Source of the DNA: Microbispora corallina
GTDB taxonomy: Bacteria; Actinomycetota; Actinomycetes; Streptosporangiales; Streptosporangiaceae
Assembly (NCBI RefSeq): GCF_016863035.1
Contig: NZ_BOOC01000013.1
Location: forward strand, 186,001 to 250,000
Length of the DNA: 64,000 bases
Reading direction: 5' to 3'
In this document: one piece after another, positions 35,897 through 49,564 of the stretch
Position numbering within the stretch: position 1 is the first letter of the stretch
How the letters are laid out: every line of letters starts with the position of its first letter
Translations under genes and position numbers: made by a program
Notes under the pieces: model-generated
The model's input: the letters and a program-made list of their open reading frames with translations, nothing else
Databases searched by the model: none
Told to the model about the DNA's origin: nothing

Positions 35897-37405
35897 CTAC
35901 TCCTCGACGCCGAGCTTCTGCAGGATCAGCTCGCGGGCACGGCCGGCGTCGGCCTTGCCACGGCTGGCCTTCATGACGCCGCCGACCAGCGCGCCCACGG
36001 CCGCGATCTTGCCGCCGCGCACCTTCTCCGCGGCGTCGGCGTTGTCCGCCAGCACCTGGTCGATCAGCGCCGCCAGCTCGCCCTCGTCGTTGACGATCCG
36101 CAGGCCGCGCCTCTCGACGACCTCGTCCGGGCCGCCCTCGCCGGCGAGGACGCCTTCGAGCACCTGGCGGGCCAGCTTGTCGTTGAGCGCGCCCGAGGCG
36201 ACCAGCGCGGTCACCCGGGCGACCTGCTCGGGCGTGATCGGCAGGTCGGCGAGCGGCGTGGCCGACTCGTTGGCCCGGCGGGCCAGCTCGCCCATCCACC
36301 ACTTGCGCGCGTCGGCGGGCGGGGCACCGGCGGACACGGTCGCCTCGACCAGGTCGATCGCGTCCGCGTTGTGCATGGCCTCCATGTCGAGGTCGGACAC
36401 GCCCCACTCCCGCTGCAGCCGCTTGCGCCGTACGGACGGAAGCTCGGGCAGCGCGGCCCGGAGCGTCTCGACCCACTCGGGGTCGGGGGCGATGGGCAGC
36501 AGGTCGGGCTCGGGGAAGTACCGGTAGTCCTGCGCCTCCTCCTTCGACCGGCCGGACGTGGTCTGCCCGGTGTCCTCGTGGAAGTGCCGGGTCTCCTGGA
36601 TGATCCGCCCGCCGTCGGCGAGGATGGCGGCCTGGCGCTCGATCTCGCCCCGGACGGCCCGCTCGACGCTGCGCAGCGAGTTGACGTTCTTGGTCTCGGT
36701 GCGGGTGCCCCACTCCGACGAGCCGCGCGGCATGAGCGACACGTTCACGTCGCAGCGCATCGAGCCCTGTTCCATCCGCACGTCCGAGACGCCCAGGGAG
36801 CGCATCACCTCGCGGAGCTCGGTGACGTACGCGCGGGCGACCTCGGGGGCGAGCCGGTCGGTGCCGGCGATCGGCTTGGTGACGATCTCGACGAGCGGGA
36901 TGCCGGCCCGGTTGTAGTCGACGATCGAGTAGTCGGCGCCGTGGATCCGGCCGGTGGCCCCGCCCACGTGCGTGGACTTGCCGGTGTCCTCCTCCAGGTG
37001 CACCCGCTCGATCTCCACCCGGATGGTGCGGCCGTCCACCTCGACGTCCAGGTAGCCGTCGGTGCACAGCGGCTCGTCGTACTGGCTGATCTGGTAGTTC
37101 TTCGGCATGTCCGGATAGAAGTAGTTCTTCCGGGCGAATCGGCACCACGAGGCGATCGTGCAGTTCAGCGCGAGGCCGATCCGGATCGTCGACTCGATGG
37201 CCTTCTCGTTCGCCACCGGCAGCGAGCCGGGCAGCGCCAGGCACACCGGGCACACGTGCGTGTTCGGCGGCGCGCCGAACGTCGTCGGGCAGCCGCAGAA
37301 CATCTTCGACTCGGTGCCCAGCTCGACGTGCGTCTCCAGCCCCAGCACCGGCTCGAAGCGCTCCAGCGCCTCGTCGTACGGCATGAGCGTCGCGGTATCA
37401 GCCAT
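35897..37405 (-). CDS. gatB: aspartyl/glutamyl-tRNA amidotransferase subunit B
   Basis: A 502-residue subunit of GatCAB, which amidates mischarged Glu-tRNA(Gln) and Asp-tRNA(Asn). It shows [23 protein letters not shown], the zinc-site Cys residues there and in [15 protein letters not shown], the kinase-like core [30 protein letters not shown], and the C-terminal YqeY-like tRNA-binding tail. The ATG at 37405 follows a decayed gene whose remaining stop (37400-37398) overlaps gatB's first codons, so gatB translation may now depend on what is left upstream. Confidence 0.96.
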   Translation of the reverse strand: MADTATLMPYDEALERFEPVLGLETHVELGTESKMFCGCPTTFGAPPNTHVCPVCLALPGSLPVANEKAIESTIRIGLALNCTIASWCRFARKNYFYPDMPKNYQISQYDEPLCTDGYLDVEVDGRTIRVEIERVHLEEDTGKSTHVGGATGRIHGADYSIVDYNRAGIPLVEIVTKPIAGTDRLAPEVARAYVTELREVMRSLGVSDVRMEQGSMRCDVNVSLMPRGSSEWGTRTETKNVNSLRSVERAVRGEIERQAAILADGGRIIQETRHFHEDTGQTTSGRSKEEAQDYRYFPEPDLLPIAPDPEWVETLRAALPELPSVRRKRLQREWGVSDLDMEAMHNADAIDLVEATVSAGAPPADARKWWMGELARRANESATPLADLPITPEQVARVTALVASGALNDKLARQVLEGVLAGEGGPDEVVERRGLRIVNDEGELAALIDQVLADNADAAEKVRGGKIAAVGALVGGVMKASRGKADAGRARELILQKLGVEE

Positions 37406-37791
37406 GCTGGTAACCCAGTCCTTCCAGAGCTTCGATCATGTCATTCCACCATTGCTGGAAGGCGGGCACCTTCCGCAGTTCGCCGAGGCCGGCGGTCTCC
37501 GCCACCGACACGTAGAAGTCCCGGAGTCCGGGATAAGGAGTTCCAGAGCGAAACGCATCCGGTCGACCCGCGTGCCGTCGCCGCGCCTGCGGAACAGCCC
37601 GCGGGCGTCGCCGCGCACCTCCGCCACCGCGGCGTCCACCCCCCGGTCCCGACGGTCGCGACGAACGTCAGGGCGTCGAGCAGGTTCGACGTGCCGCTCG
37701 CGTTGGTGCCGATGAGCACGAGGAAAGGCGGCAGATCGAGCGCGAAGTTCTCGAAGGACTTGAAGCCGTCGATCTCGATGCGGGTGATCAT
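37398..37791 (-). pseudogene. decayed AAA/SMC-like ATPase between gatA and gatB
   Basis: The ATG at 37791 opens a typical AAA-type ATPase start (MITRIEIDGFKSFENFAL) with a Walker A region reading IGTNASGTSNLLDAL, in which the essential Lys is Thr (AAG to ACG at 37692-37690). At a run of six G bases near 37640 the coding sense moves to another frame (VDAAVAEVRGDARGLFRRR, then RMRFALELLIP), and then to a third frame ending [17 protein letters not shown] just inside gatB. Normal relatives are 350-400 residues, so most of the gene is deleted. The intact N-terminus with a lost catalytic Lys, two frame changes and deletion indicate a true pseudogene. Confidence 0.8.
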
Positions 37792-37819
37792 GCCGCCGTT
37801 CCCCTCCCCTCTGCGGTGT

Positions 37820-39310
37820 CTACAGCGCGGGGGCCTTGGCCAGCAGCGGGCCGCCCCAGCGGCTCTCGAAGGCCTGCTCGACCGCGGCGCCGACCCGGTA
37901 GCAGCGGTCGTCGCCCAGGACGGGGGCCATGATCTGCAGGCCCACCGGCAGGCCGTCCTCGTCGGCCAGGCCGCACGGCACGGAGATGGCCGCGTTGCCC
38001 GCGAGGTTGCTCGGGATCGTGCACAGGTCGGCCAGGTACATGGACATCGGGTCGTCGGCCCGCTCCCCGATCGGGAACGCCGTGGTCGGCGTCGTCGGCG
38101 AGACCAGGACGTCGACCTGCTGGAAGGCCGCGTCGAAGTCGCGCGAGATCAGCGTGCGGACCTTCTGCGCCTGGCCGTAGTAGGCGTCGTAGTAGCCCGA
38201 CGACAGCGCGTACGTGCCGAGCATGATCCGCCGCTTGACCTCGGGGCCGAACCCGGCGGCCCGGGTCAGCGCCATGACCTCCTCGGCGCTGCGGGTGCCG
38301 TCGTCGCCGACGCGCAGGCCGTACCGCATGGCGTCGAAGCGGGCCAGGTTGGACGAGCACTCGGACGGCGCGATGAGGTAGTACGCGGGGAGGGCGTACC
38401 CGAACGTCGGGCACGACACCTCGAACACCTTGGCGCCCAGGGACTCCAGCAGTTCGACGGCCTCGTGGAAGCGCGCCAGCACGCCCGGCTGGTAGCCCTC
38501 GCCGCCGAACTCCTTGACCACGCCGATCCGCATGCCGGCGACGTCCGCCTGCCGCGCCGCCTCCACGACCGGCGGCACCGGCTGGTCGATCGAGGTCGAG
38601 TCGAGCGGGTCGTGGCCCGAGAACGCGGCCTGGAGCAGCGCCGCGTCGAGCACGTTCCGGGCGAACGGCCCCGGCGTGTCGAGCGAGGAGGCGAACGCGA
38701 TCAGGCCGTACCGGGACGAGCCGCCGTACGTCGGCTTCATGCCGACGATGCCGGTGACGGCCGCCGGCTGGCGGATCGAGCCGCCGGTGTCGGTGCCGGT
38801 CGACAGGGGCGCCTCGTAGGCCGACACGGCCGCGGACGACCCGCCGGAGGAACCGCCCGGGATCCGGTTCAGGTCCCATGGGTTGCGGGTCGGCCCGTAC
38901 GCCGAGTTCTCCGTCGAGGAGCCCATGGCGAACTCGTCGAGGTTGGTCTTCCCGAGGATCACCAGCCCGGCCTCGCGGAGACGGCCCGTCACGGTCGCGT
39001 CGTACGGCGGCCGCCAGTTCTCGAGGATCTTCGAGCCGGCCGTGGTCGGCATGTCGGCGGTCGTGAAGACGTCCTTGTGCGCGATCGGCACGCCGGCCAG
39101 CGGGCCGAGCGACTCGCCCCTGGCGATGCGCTCGTCGACCCGGCGGGCCTGGGCGAGCGCCACTTCGGCGTCCACGTGCAGGAACGCGTGGACCTCGCCG
39201 TCGACCTGGGCGATGCGGTCCAGGTGGGCCTGGGTCACGTCGACGGCCGAGACCTCGCCGGAGGCGACCAGCCGGCCGAGCTCGGCGGCAGTCTTGTGGA
39301 TCAAGCTCAT
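37820..39310 (-). CDS. gatA: glutamyl-tRNA(Gln) amidotransferase subunit A
   Basis: A 496-residue amidase-signature enzyme that releases ammonia from glutamine for GatB. The Ser-cisSer-Lys triad lies in [10 protein letters not shown] (Lys near 78) and [14 protein letters not shown] with [11 protein letters not shown] (about 153-178). The ATG overlaps the gatC stop by four bases (ATGA), as usual for coupled gatC-gatA. Only 28 bases separate its stop from the decayed ATPase start. Confidence 0.96.
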   Translation of the reverse strand: MSLIHKTAAELGRLVASGEVSAVDVTQAHLDRIAQVDGEVHAFLHVDAEVALAQARRVDERIARGESLGPLAGVPIAHKDVFTTADMPTTAGSKILENWRPPYDATVTGRLREAGLVILGKTNLDEFAMGSSTENSAYGPTRNPWDLNRIPGGSSGGSSAAVSAYEAPLSTGTDTGGSIRQPAAVTGIVGMKPTYGGSSRYGLIAFASSLDTPGPFARNVLDAALLQAAFSGHDPLDSTSIDQPVPPVVEAARQADVAGMRIGVVKEFGGEGYQPGVLARFHEAVELLESLGAKVFEVSCPTFGYALPAYYLIAPSECSSNLARFDAMRYGLRVGDDGTRSAEEVMALTRAAGFGPEVKRRIMLGTYALSSGYYDAYYGQAQKVRTLISRDFDAAFQQVDVLVSPTTPTTAFPIGERADDPMSMYLADLCTIPSNLAGNAAISVPCGLADEDGLPVGLQIMAPVLGDDRCYRVGAAVEQAFESRWGGPLLAKAPAL

Positions 39311-39606
39311 GCTTCCTCCCCCAGGATCCGCGGGACGCGGAACCGGTCCTCCTCCACGGCGGGAGCGCCCGACAGGGCCTCCTGCGGCGTGAGGGACGGG
39401 CGCAACTCGTCCGGGCGGAAGACGTTCGTCAGCGGCAGCGCGTGCGAGGACGGCGGAATGTCGTCGGCCGCGACCTCGGATACGCGGGCGACAGCGCCGA
39501 CGATCTGGTCGAGCTGGGCGGCGAAGTGGTCGAGCTCGTCGTCGGCCAGCGCCAGCCGGGACAGCCGGGCGAGATGAGCGACCTCATCGCGGGTTATGGC
39601 GGACAT
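39307..39606 (-). CDS. gatC: glutamyl-tRNA(Gln) amidotransferase subunit C
   Basis: A 99-residue linker subunit ([19 protein letters not shown] at the start, then [13 protein letters not shown] and [10 protein letters not shown]) that wraps GatA and stabilises its complex with GatB. ATG 39606 gives the family N-terminus; an in-frame ATG at 39627 would add seven basic residues. A -10-like TAGGAT (39653-39648) lies upstream of both. First gene of the gatC-gatA-(pseudogene)-gatB unit. Confidence 0.93.
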   Translation of the reverse strand: MSAITRDEVAHLARLSRLALADDELDHFAAQLDQIVGAVARVSEVAADDIPPSSHALPLTNVFRPDELRPSLTPQEALSGAPAVEEDRFRVPRILGEEA

Positions 39607-39764
39607 GAGTCGTCGAACCCGTTTCATGATGGAGATTGGACTTTCCCATCCTAGGGCTCGTCATCGGGCGAGGCCGACGCATTACGGGGCGCGCGTCGTT
39701 CCGCTTCCTCCCATGTCCCGCTCACTTCGCGCCGCGGCGCCCGGTGATTCCCGCCCGAGGGTGG

Positions 39765-41909
39765 TCAGTGCGAGGCGAGGCGGGCGCCGTCGGCGGGGCG
39801 GGCGGTGAAGGCGGAGCTGAGCCGGGTGCGCAGCCACACCGTCGACTCGGCCGCGGGCATGGGCTTGGCGAGCCACCAGCCCTGACCGGCCTGGCAGCCC
39901 ATCTCGCGCAGCCGCGTCGCGATCTCGTGCGACTCGACGCCCTCGGCCACCGAGCGCAGCCCGAGCGACCGCACGAGGTCGATGATCGACCGGACGATGC
40001 GCTCGTCGTCGCGCGACTCCACCACCCGCCGTACGAACGACGCGTCGATCTTGACCTCGGCGACCGGGAGGCGCTGGAGACGGACGAGCGAGGAGTAGCC
40101 GGTGCCGAAGTCGTCGAGCGACAGCTGGATGCCCAGGCCGGCCAGGGTGCGGATCGTCTCCGCGCTGTAGGCCTGGTCGGTCATCAGGATGCGCTCGGTG
40201 ACCTCCAGCTGGATCGCGGTGGCCGGCAGCTCCAGCTTCTCCAGCCCGCTCTCCAGCTGCTCGCGCAGCCCGGAGTCGAGCAGGTCGCGGGCAGAGACGT
40301 TCACCGAGATCGGCACCTCGATGCCCGCGTGCCACCACCGGGCCGCCTGCTGCAGGGCCCGCTGGATCACGTGCTGGGTGAGCTCGCGCATGAGGTACGA
40401 CTGCTCGGCCAGCGGGATGAACTCGACGGGCGAGACCGGCCCGCGGACCGGGTGCCACCACCGCAGCAGCGCCTCCACGCTCTCGACCTGCCCGTTCTCC
40501 AGGCTGACCTTGGGCTGATAGTGGAGGTCCAGCTCGTCGGCGTCGATGGCCCGCCGCAGGTCGCCGAGCAGGCTCAGCCGCTCCGGCGAGTTGCGGTCCT
40601 TGGCCGGCAGGTAGAACTCGACGCCCGTACGGCCCTCCTTGGCCAGGTACATGGCCACGTCGGAGCGCTGCAGCAGCAGCTCGAAGTCGGGCGCGTGGTC
40701 GGGGTAGAGGGCGATGCCGATCGAGGCGTCCAGGTCGAAGGTCATGCCCTCCAGCCGTACGGGCTCGGTGATCGCGACTCGCAGCCGGGAGGCGACCTCC
40801 TTGGCCGCCTGCGCGTCCCGGATGGACGGCAGCAGCACGGCGAACTCGTCGCCGCCCAGCCGGGCGACCACGTCGCCCGGGCGCACGCTGTGGGTGAGCC
40901 GGTGCGCCACCAGTTGCAGCAGCCGGTCGCCGACGGGGTGGCCCAGGGTGTCGTTGACCTCCTTGAACCGGTCGAGGTCGAGCAGCAGCAGCCCCACCCG
41001 CTCGTCGGCACGGGCCTCGGTGAGGGCCTCCTCCGTGCGCAGGATCAGCATCTTCCGGTTCGGCAGGCCGGTGAGCCCGTCGTGGGTCGCCTGGTGGTCG
41101 CGGCGCAGCGAGAGCGTCGCGGTGAAGTAGACGGCCGCCAGGGGCGCGAGGAACAACGGGACCAGGGCGGAGGAGTGGGCCATCACGACGACGACGAGGG
41201 GGGCGAGGCCGAGCAGCGCGCCGTACACGAGCGCCTGAGGACCGATCGACGCCCGCAGCACACGGCTGATCGGCCGCCGCTCGTGCAGCGCGACGGCGCC
41301 GCAGACGAGGAACGCCCGGACCGCGAAGTACGCCCCGCCGGCCAGCACGATGGCCGGGATGTCCGGGCCGTCCGGCGTCCAGGGCGAGCCGGGCGCCGAG
41401 TGGATCCCGAACGCGCCGAAGGCGACGGCCGCGGCCGTGCACGCCAGCGTGACCTGGGACAGGTTGAACATCACGCGGTGCCACGCCCGGCGGTGCACGA
41501 GCCCGCTCACCACGACCGCCGCCGCCTGGAGCAGCGCCGCCGTCGGCAGGCCGTAGTACATGAGCACGGCGAACGTGAACATCGTCGAGGTGGGCGTGCC
41601 GCCCACGAGGGTCGAGGAGCTCACCGTGACCGGCCGCAGCTCCCCGAGCACCACGAGCACGGCGAGCATCCAGAACAGCGGCGTGCGGGCGATCTGCGCC
41701 AGCTCGCCGAGGCCCAGGCGCACCTGGGCGACGGCCAGCGCGGTGGAGCCGACCGCGATGACGGCCGTGAGGTAGGCCCACAGGGGCGAGCCGGGGCGCG
41801 GGCCGGTGTCGCGCGTGTCGATGGGCACCGTCAGGCCGCCGAGGTCCGCGGCCGGCATCAGCGTGCGCGGCAGCCCGGAAAGCGGCATGAGGCTGCGAGT
41901 CAACGTCAT
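39765..41909 (-). CDS. membrane-bound GGDEF-EAL cyclic-di-GMP protein
   Basis: A 714-residue protein with about seven N-terminal membrane segments (about 40-280), a GGDEF domain (RLGGDEFAVLL near 353) and an EAL domain (EALLRWW near 478, NVSARDLL, EVTERILM, LDDFGTGYSSL near 601, VKIDASFV). Both catalytic signatures are complete. No PAS domain is present, unlike the protein at 28548; this layout resembles the streptomycete RmdB-type dual proteins, though orthology is not shown. ATG 41909 follows a GGGGGG stretch. It stands alone upstream of gatC on the same strand, with its 3' end 159 bases from gatC. Confidence 0.9.
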   Translation of the reverse strand: MTLTRSLMPLSGLPRTLMPAADLGGLTVPIDTRDTGPRPGSPLWAYLTAVIAVGSTALAVAQVRLGLGELAQIARTPLFWMLAVLVVLGELRPVTVSSSTLVGGTPTSTMFTFAVLMYYGLPTAALLQAAAVVVSGLVHRRAWHRVMFNLSQVTLACTAAAVAFGAFGIHSAPGSPWTPDGPDIPAIVLAGGAYFAVRAFLVCGAVALHERRPISRVLRASIGPQALVYGALLGLAPLVVVVMAHSSALVPLFLAPLAAVYFTATLSLRRDHQATHDGLTGLPNRKMLILRTEEALTEARADERVGLLLLDLDRFKEVNDTLGHPVGDRLLQLVAHRLTHSVRPGDVVARLGGDEFAVLLPSIRDAQAAKEVASRLRVAITEPVRLEGMTFDLDASIGIALYPDHAPDFELLLQRSDVAMYLAKEGRTGVEFYLPAKDRNSPERLSLLGDLRRAIDADELDLHYQPKVSLENGQVESVEALLRWWHPVRGPVSPVEFIPLAEQSYLMRELTQHVIQRALQQAARWWHAGIEVPISVNVSARDLLDSGLREQLESGLEKLELPATAIQLEVTERILMTDQAYSAETIRTLAGLGIQLSLDDFGTGYSSLVRLQRLPVAEVKIDASFVRRVVESRDDERIVRSIIDLVRSLGLRSVAEGVESHEIATRLREMGCQAGQGWWLAKPMPAAESTVWLRTRLSSAFTARPADGARLASH

Positions 41910-42171
41910 CGGTAAGAAACCCCCCAAGAGGTCACTATGGGAGGGTACGGCCTCTGGGCCACTTCGCGAAACCGGTTGGGCACAGTCCGTTACCACCAAT
42001 TTCTGGAGATCGGTCGATCACAGCGGTTTCGCGCGCCTTGTGGTGAAAGTTTCACCGGCCTCCTGGAGGCGGGACGCGAGGGGCCTGCGGGTATTACGTT
42101 TCGACTCCAGCCTTATTACGGCACGCCCTTCTGGGACCGTCGGGCGGTACCTACGATCCGGGATGACTCGG

Positions 42172-42185
42172 TGGGAGCGCTCCCA
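42172..42185. promoter_or_regulatory. CebR/CelR operator upstream of the cellulase
   Basis: TGGGAGCGCTCCCA is a perfect 14-bp palindrome identical to the known CebR (Streptomyces) and CelR (Thermobifida) box bound by a LacI-family repressor released by cello-oligosaccharides. It lies 23 bases before the cellulase ATG and just downstream of a possible -10, TACGAT (42152-42157), where it would block transcription. No cebR gene is in the window. Confidence 0.93.
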
Positions 42186-42204
42186 CCTTACCCGGACGGA
42201 GTAA

Positions 42205-43665
<1,461 letters not shown>

Positions 43666-43680
43666 GGCGGCCGGGCTCCC

Positions 43681-43711
43681 GGGCCGGGTTCTCGTGACGG
43701 AGACCCGGCCC
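43681..43711 (+). terminator. cellulase terminator hairpin
   Basis: GGGCCGGGT (43681-43689) pairs with ACCCGGCCC (43703-43711), with a further TCTC/GAG extension across a bulge. It begins 15 bases after the stop. Confidence 0.75.
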
Positions 43712-43822
43712 GGCGGGCCTTCCACACCGGCGCAGGCACCCCTGCACAGCCGGGCCTTGTGAGGCCGACAGGCCGGAGCCGGGCCTCGTGAGGTGGGCGC
43801 GGCTCGCGCCGTCCGCCGACCG

Positions 43823-43860
43823 AACCCCTGCACGCCACTCCCCCGGGGCGTGCAGGGGTT
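43823..43860. terminator. second strong hairpin between cellulase and ligA
   Basis: Fourteen-bp perfect arms AACCCCTGCACGCC (43823-43836) and GGCGTGCAGGGGTT (43847-43860), loop of 10. It lies 95 bases after the end of the convergent ligA and could terminate ligA transcripts (reading left) or back up the cellulase terminator. Confidence 0.7.
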
Positions 43861-43955
43861 CATCTATGTTCAGCGGGTCAGTGCCGCCCAGAGCCGCGCA
43901 GGTAAGAGCCGCGCCACCCAGAGCCGTGCCGCCGTGAGCCGCCGGGCGGAGGCCG

Positions 43956-46578
<2,623 letters not shown>

Positions 46579-47583
46579 TCACTCCCCCGGGTCCTCCCGC
46601 AGGACCAGCGCCGCCTCCCGGCACCGGGCCAGAGCCGCCCGCGCGTACGCCGGGGACGCGCCCGCGAGGCCGCACGCGGGCGTCAGCACGACCTGATCTG
46701 CCAGCGTCGCGGGGGCGAAGCCGAGCCTGCGCCACAGCTCCGTGGCGGGTTTGGCCACGACGCCCTTGTCCGGCAGCCGGGTGCCGGTGCCCGGGACGAC
46801 GCCCAGGAAGAGCGCGACCCCCGCCTCGACCGACTCCCCGATCTGGTCCTCGTCCCGGCGTCGCAGCCGCGTGACGTCGAGGGAGACACCCCGCGCCCCC
46901 GCCGTACGGAGGACCTCGAAGGGGACGCCGGGCGCGCAGCAGTGGACGATCGGGAACGCGGGGGCGAGGGCGTCGATCACGGTCTGCAGCCGCTCGCGGG
47001 CGACCGGGGCCTCGACGGCGGCCAGCCGGCCGAAGCCGGACGCGGTCGGCACCGACCCGGCCAGCACACCCGGCAGCCCCGGCTCGTCGAGCTGGACCAC
47101 CAGCCGGGCCCCCGGAACGCGCCGCCGCACATCGGCCACGTGCTGCGCGAGCCCCTCGGCCAGCGACTCGGCCAGGTCCCGCACGGCTCCCGGGTCGGCC
47201 AGCACCTTGTCGCCGTACCGCAGCTCGACCGCTCCGGCGAGCGTCCACGGGCCGCAGGCCTGGATCTTCAGCGGCCCCTCGTACCCCTGAGAGACCTCCT
47301 CCAGGCCGTCGAGGTCGCGGCGCAGGTGGTCGAGGGCGCGCTTGAGGTCGCGGCCGGGCCGGTCGGTGAGTCTCCACCCGGAGGGCTGGACCTCGACCGG
47401 CAGCTCGACCAGCAGCGCCGCCGTCCGGCCGATCATGTCGGCGCCGACGCCGCGAGCGGGAAGCTCGGGGAGGTACGGCATCGGCAGCTCGCCGAACGCC
47501 GTCCGGAGCGCCTCCATGTGGTCTTCGCCCGGGTAGGACCCAACGCCTGTGGCGGTCGCCTCGCCCCACGGATGCTCGTTCAC
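46579..47583 (-). CDS. MetE C-terminal-like protein (cobalamin-independent methionine synthase fold)
   Basis: A 334-residue single-domain relative of the MetE C-terminal half, often annotated methionine synthase in actinobacteria. Zinc-site remnants are HCC in FPIVHCCAPG and Cys in LTPACGLAGASP; the Glu ligand position reads SLDV, so Asp may replace it. It lacks the N-terminal half of MetE and the tetrahydrofolate tail of that enzyme, so the true methyl donor is uncertain. The GTG start has no ribosome binding site; TAAGCT lies exactly 7 bases upstream, giving a leaderless mRNA. Position between mnmA and ligA is conserved in actinobacteria (established pattern). Confidence 0.82.
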   Translation of the reverse strand: MNEHPWGEATATGVGSYPGEDHMEALRTAFGELPMPYLPELPARGVGADMIGRTAALLVELPVEVQPSGWRLTDRPGRDLKRALDHLRRDLDGLEEVSQGYEGPLKIQACGPWTLAGAVELRYGDKVLADPGAVRDLAESLAEGLAQHVADVRRRVPGARLVVQLDEPGLPGVLAGSVPTASGFGRLAAVEAPVARERLQTVIDALAPAFPIVHCCAPGVPFEVLRTAGARGVSLDVTRLRRRDEDQIGESVEAGVALFLGVVPGTGTRLPDKGVVAKPATELWRRLGFAPATLADQVVLTPACGLAGASPAYARAALARCREAALVLREDPGE

Positions 47584-47589
47584 GGGGAC

Positions 47590-47596
47590 TAGCTTA
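47590..47596. promoter_or_regulatory. overlapping divergent -10 elements, both leaderless
   Basis: The plus-strand TAGCTT (47590-47595) is 7 bases before the ATG at 47603; the minus-strand TAAGCT (47596-47591) is 7 bases before the GTG at 47583. The two hexamers share five bases, and the start codons are only 19 bases apart. RNA polymerase can use only one direction at a time. Confidence 0.65.
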
Positions 47597-47602
47597 GGGA
47601 TT

Positions 47603-48235
47603 ATGAAACTCACCAAACTCGGGCACGCGTGCTGGCGGCTGGAGAAGGACGGATCCACGCTGGTCATCGACCCCGGCTCGTTCAGCGGCGAGGGCCTGCT
47701 CGACGGCGCGGACGCGGTGCTGATCACGCACGAGCACTTCGACCACGTCGACGCCGGCCTGCTGCGCGGCGCGGCCCCCGGCCTCGAGGTGTGGACCTGC
47801 CAGGCGGTGGCCGACCAGCTGGGCGACATCCCCGCCAAGGTCCAGGTGGTCCGGGAGGGCGACTCCTTCACCACCGCCGGCTTCGGCGTGAAGACGATCG
47901 GCGAGTGGCACGCCCCCAACCATCCCGACATGCCGATCGTGCAGAACGTCGGCTTCCTCGTGGACGAGGAGGTCTTCTACCCCGGCGACGCGCTGACCGT
48001 GCCGGGCGTCGAGGTGCCGACGCTGCTCGTCCCGAGCAACGCGCCCTGGCTCAAGGCCTACGAGATGATCGTCTATCTGCGCGAGGTCCGTCCGGCCCGG
48101 GCGTACTCCACGCACGACGGCCTCGTCAACGAGATCGGCCAGATGCTCATCGACAACTTCCTCGGCGGGGAGGGCGACAAGCAGAAGGGCGACTTCCGCC
48201 GCATCCCCGTGGGCGAGTCGGTCGAGCTGGCCTGA
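47603..48235 (+). CDS. MBL-fold (UlaG-like) metallo-hydrolase
   Basis: A 210-residue metallo-beta-lactamase fold protein with the metal motif ITHEHFDHVD (about 42-51), a His in IGEWHAPNHPDMPI, YPGDAL and a late His in YSTHDGLVNE. The start MKLTKLGHACWRLEKDGSTLVIDPG is characteristic of the UlaG-like L-ascorbate-6-phosphate-lactonase-related group. Substrate unknown. Leaderless start 7 bases after TAGCTT; divergent from the MetE-like gene and convergent with mnmA (6-base gap). Confidence 0.87.
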   Translation: MKLTKLGHACWRLEKDGSTLVIDPGSFSGEGLLDGADAVLITHEHFDHVDAGLLRGAAPGLEVWTCQAVADQLGDIPAKVQVVREGDSFTTAGFGVKTIGEWHAPNHPDMPIVQNVGFLVDEEVFYPGDALTVPGVEVPTLLVPSNAPWLKAYEMIVYLREVRPARAYSTHDGLVNEIGQMLIDNFLGGEGDKQKGDFRRIPVGESVELA

Positions 48236-48241
48236 CGGCCG

Positions 48242-49327
48242 TCAGACCGCCGAGGCGATCGTGGCGGAGCCGATGACGGCGTCGCCCTCGTAGAGGACGG
48301 CGCCCTGGCCCGCCGCGACGCCCGCGGCCGGCCTGTCGAGCGCGATGTGCAGCTCGCCGCCGGACAACTGGGCGCGGCAGCCGTACACCTCGCCGTGGGC
48401 GCGCAGCTGCACGCTGCAGGCGATCGGCTCGTACGGCTCGCCGGCCGGGCCGTTCCACACCGGCCGCTCGCCGACGATGTCGCGCACCTCCAGCGAGGTC
48501 CGCGGGCCGACGGTCACGGTGTTGGACACCGGCTCGACCGACAGCACGTAGCGCGGCCGCCCGTCGGTGGCCGGCCGGTCGATCCGCAGCCCCTTGCGCT
48601 GGCCGATGGTGAAGCCGTACGCGCCCTGGTGCGTGCCGACGACCTGCCCGGTCAGCGCGTCGACGATGGGCCCCTCCGACGCGCCGAGACGGTCGGCCAG
48701 GAACGCCCGCGTGTCGCCGTCGGCGATGAAGCAGATGTCGTGGCTGTCCGGCTTGTCCGCCACGGTCAGCCCGCGGCGGCCCGCCTCGGCGCGCACCTCG
48801 GCCTTGGTCGAGTCGCCGAGCGGGAAGATCGCGTGGGAGAGCTGCTCGCGTGTGAGCACGCCGAGCACGTACGACTGGTCCTTGGCCTCGTCGACGCTGC
48901 GGCGCAGCACGCCGCCCGCCAGGCGGGCGTGGTGGCCGGTCGCCACCGCGTCGAAGCCCAGGGCGAGGGCCCGGTCGAGCACGGCCTCGAACTTGATCTT
49001 CTCGTTGCAGCGCAGGCACGGGTTGGGCGTGCGGCCCGCGGCGTACTCGCTGACGAAGTCCTCCACGACGTCGCGGTGGAACCGCTCCGCCATGTCCCAG
49101 ACGTAGAACGGGATGCCGATCACGTCGGCGGCCCGTCGCGCGTCGCGGGCGTCTTCGAGCGTGCAGCAGCCGCGCGCGCCGGTGCGGTAGGACCGGGGGT
49201 TCGACGAGAGCGCCAGGTGGACGCCGGTCACGTCGTGGCCCGCCTCGGCGATCCGGGCGGCGGCGACGGCGGAGTCCACGCCGCCGGACATGGCGGCGAG
49301 CACGCGGAGCCGTGGTGTGGGACTCAT
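48242..49327 (-). CDS. mnmA: tRNA-specific 2-thiouridylase
   Basis: A 361-residue enzyme placing sulphur at C2 of wobble U34 in tRNA(Lys), (Glu) and (Gln). The PP-loop is [14 protein letters not shown] (about 12-25); the catalytic Cys pair lies in [14 protein letters not shown] and [10 protein letters not shown]. The C-terminal beta-barrel is present. Sulphur is expected from the cysteine desulfurase at 50642-51796, which sits nearby on the same strand with a plus-strand DUF695 gene between them. Confidence 0.95.
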   Translation of the reverse strand: MSPTPRLRVLAAMSGGVDSAVAAARIAEAGHDVTGVHLALSSNPRSYRTGARGCCTLEDARDARRAADVIGIPFYVWDMAERFHRDVVEDFVSEYAAGRTPNPCLRCNEKIKFEAVLDRALALGFDAVATGHHARLAGGVLRRSVDEAKDQSYVLGVLTREQLSHAIFPLGDSTKAEVRAEAGRRGLTVADKPDSHDICFIADGDTRAFLADRLGASEGPIVDALTGQVVGTHQGAYGFTIGQRKGLRIDRPATDGRPRYVLSVEPVSNTVTVGPRTSLEVRDIVGERPVWNGPAGEPYEPIACSVQLRAHGEVYGCRAQLSGGELHIALDRPAAGVAAGQGAVLYEGDAVIGSATIASAV

Positions 49328-49564
49328 AGCAGTTCGAGACTACCCGTACGGCGCGCTCTCCCGCTGCGGCGCGTCCGCCCCTGTGGACGACCGCCCTGCG
49401 CCCCCGGACAACCGGCCGCGCCTCCGACGACCGGCCTCGCCCAGGTCCCCGCCGCCTCCGGCGCGCCCGCGCCACCTCGGCGTCCGTCCCGGCCCCTCTC
49501 CGCGGCCGCGCCGTGTCGCGATCGCGTTGGCAGAGCGGGAGGCGAACTGGGAGGATGCGGGGTC

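Noticed and set aside
37630-37650. Frame change in the gatA-gatB spacer as a sequencing error only
   Set aside because: A homopolymer error could explain one shift, but not the Walker A substitution, the missing centre or the second frame change.
36371-39577. Plus-strand frame of over 1000 codons across gatA/gatB
   Set aside because: High-GC antisense frame opposite clearly conserved genes; it reads through the pseudogene as well and contains no recognisable domain.
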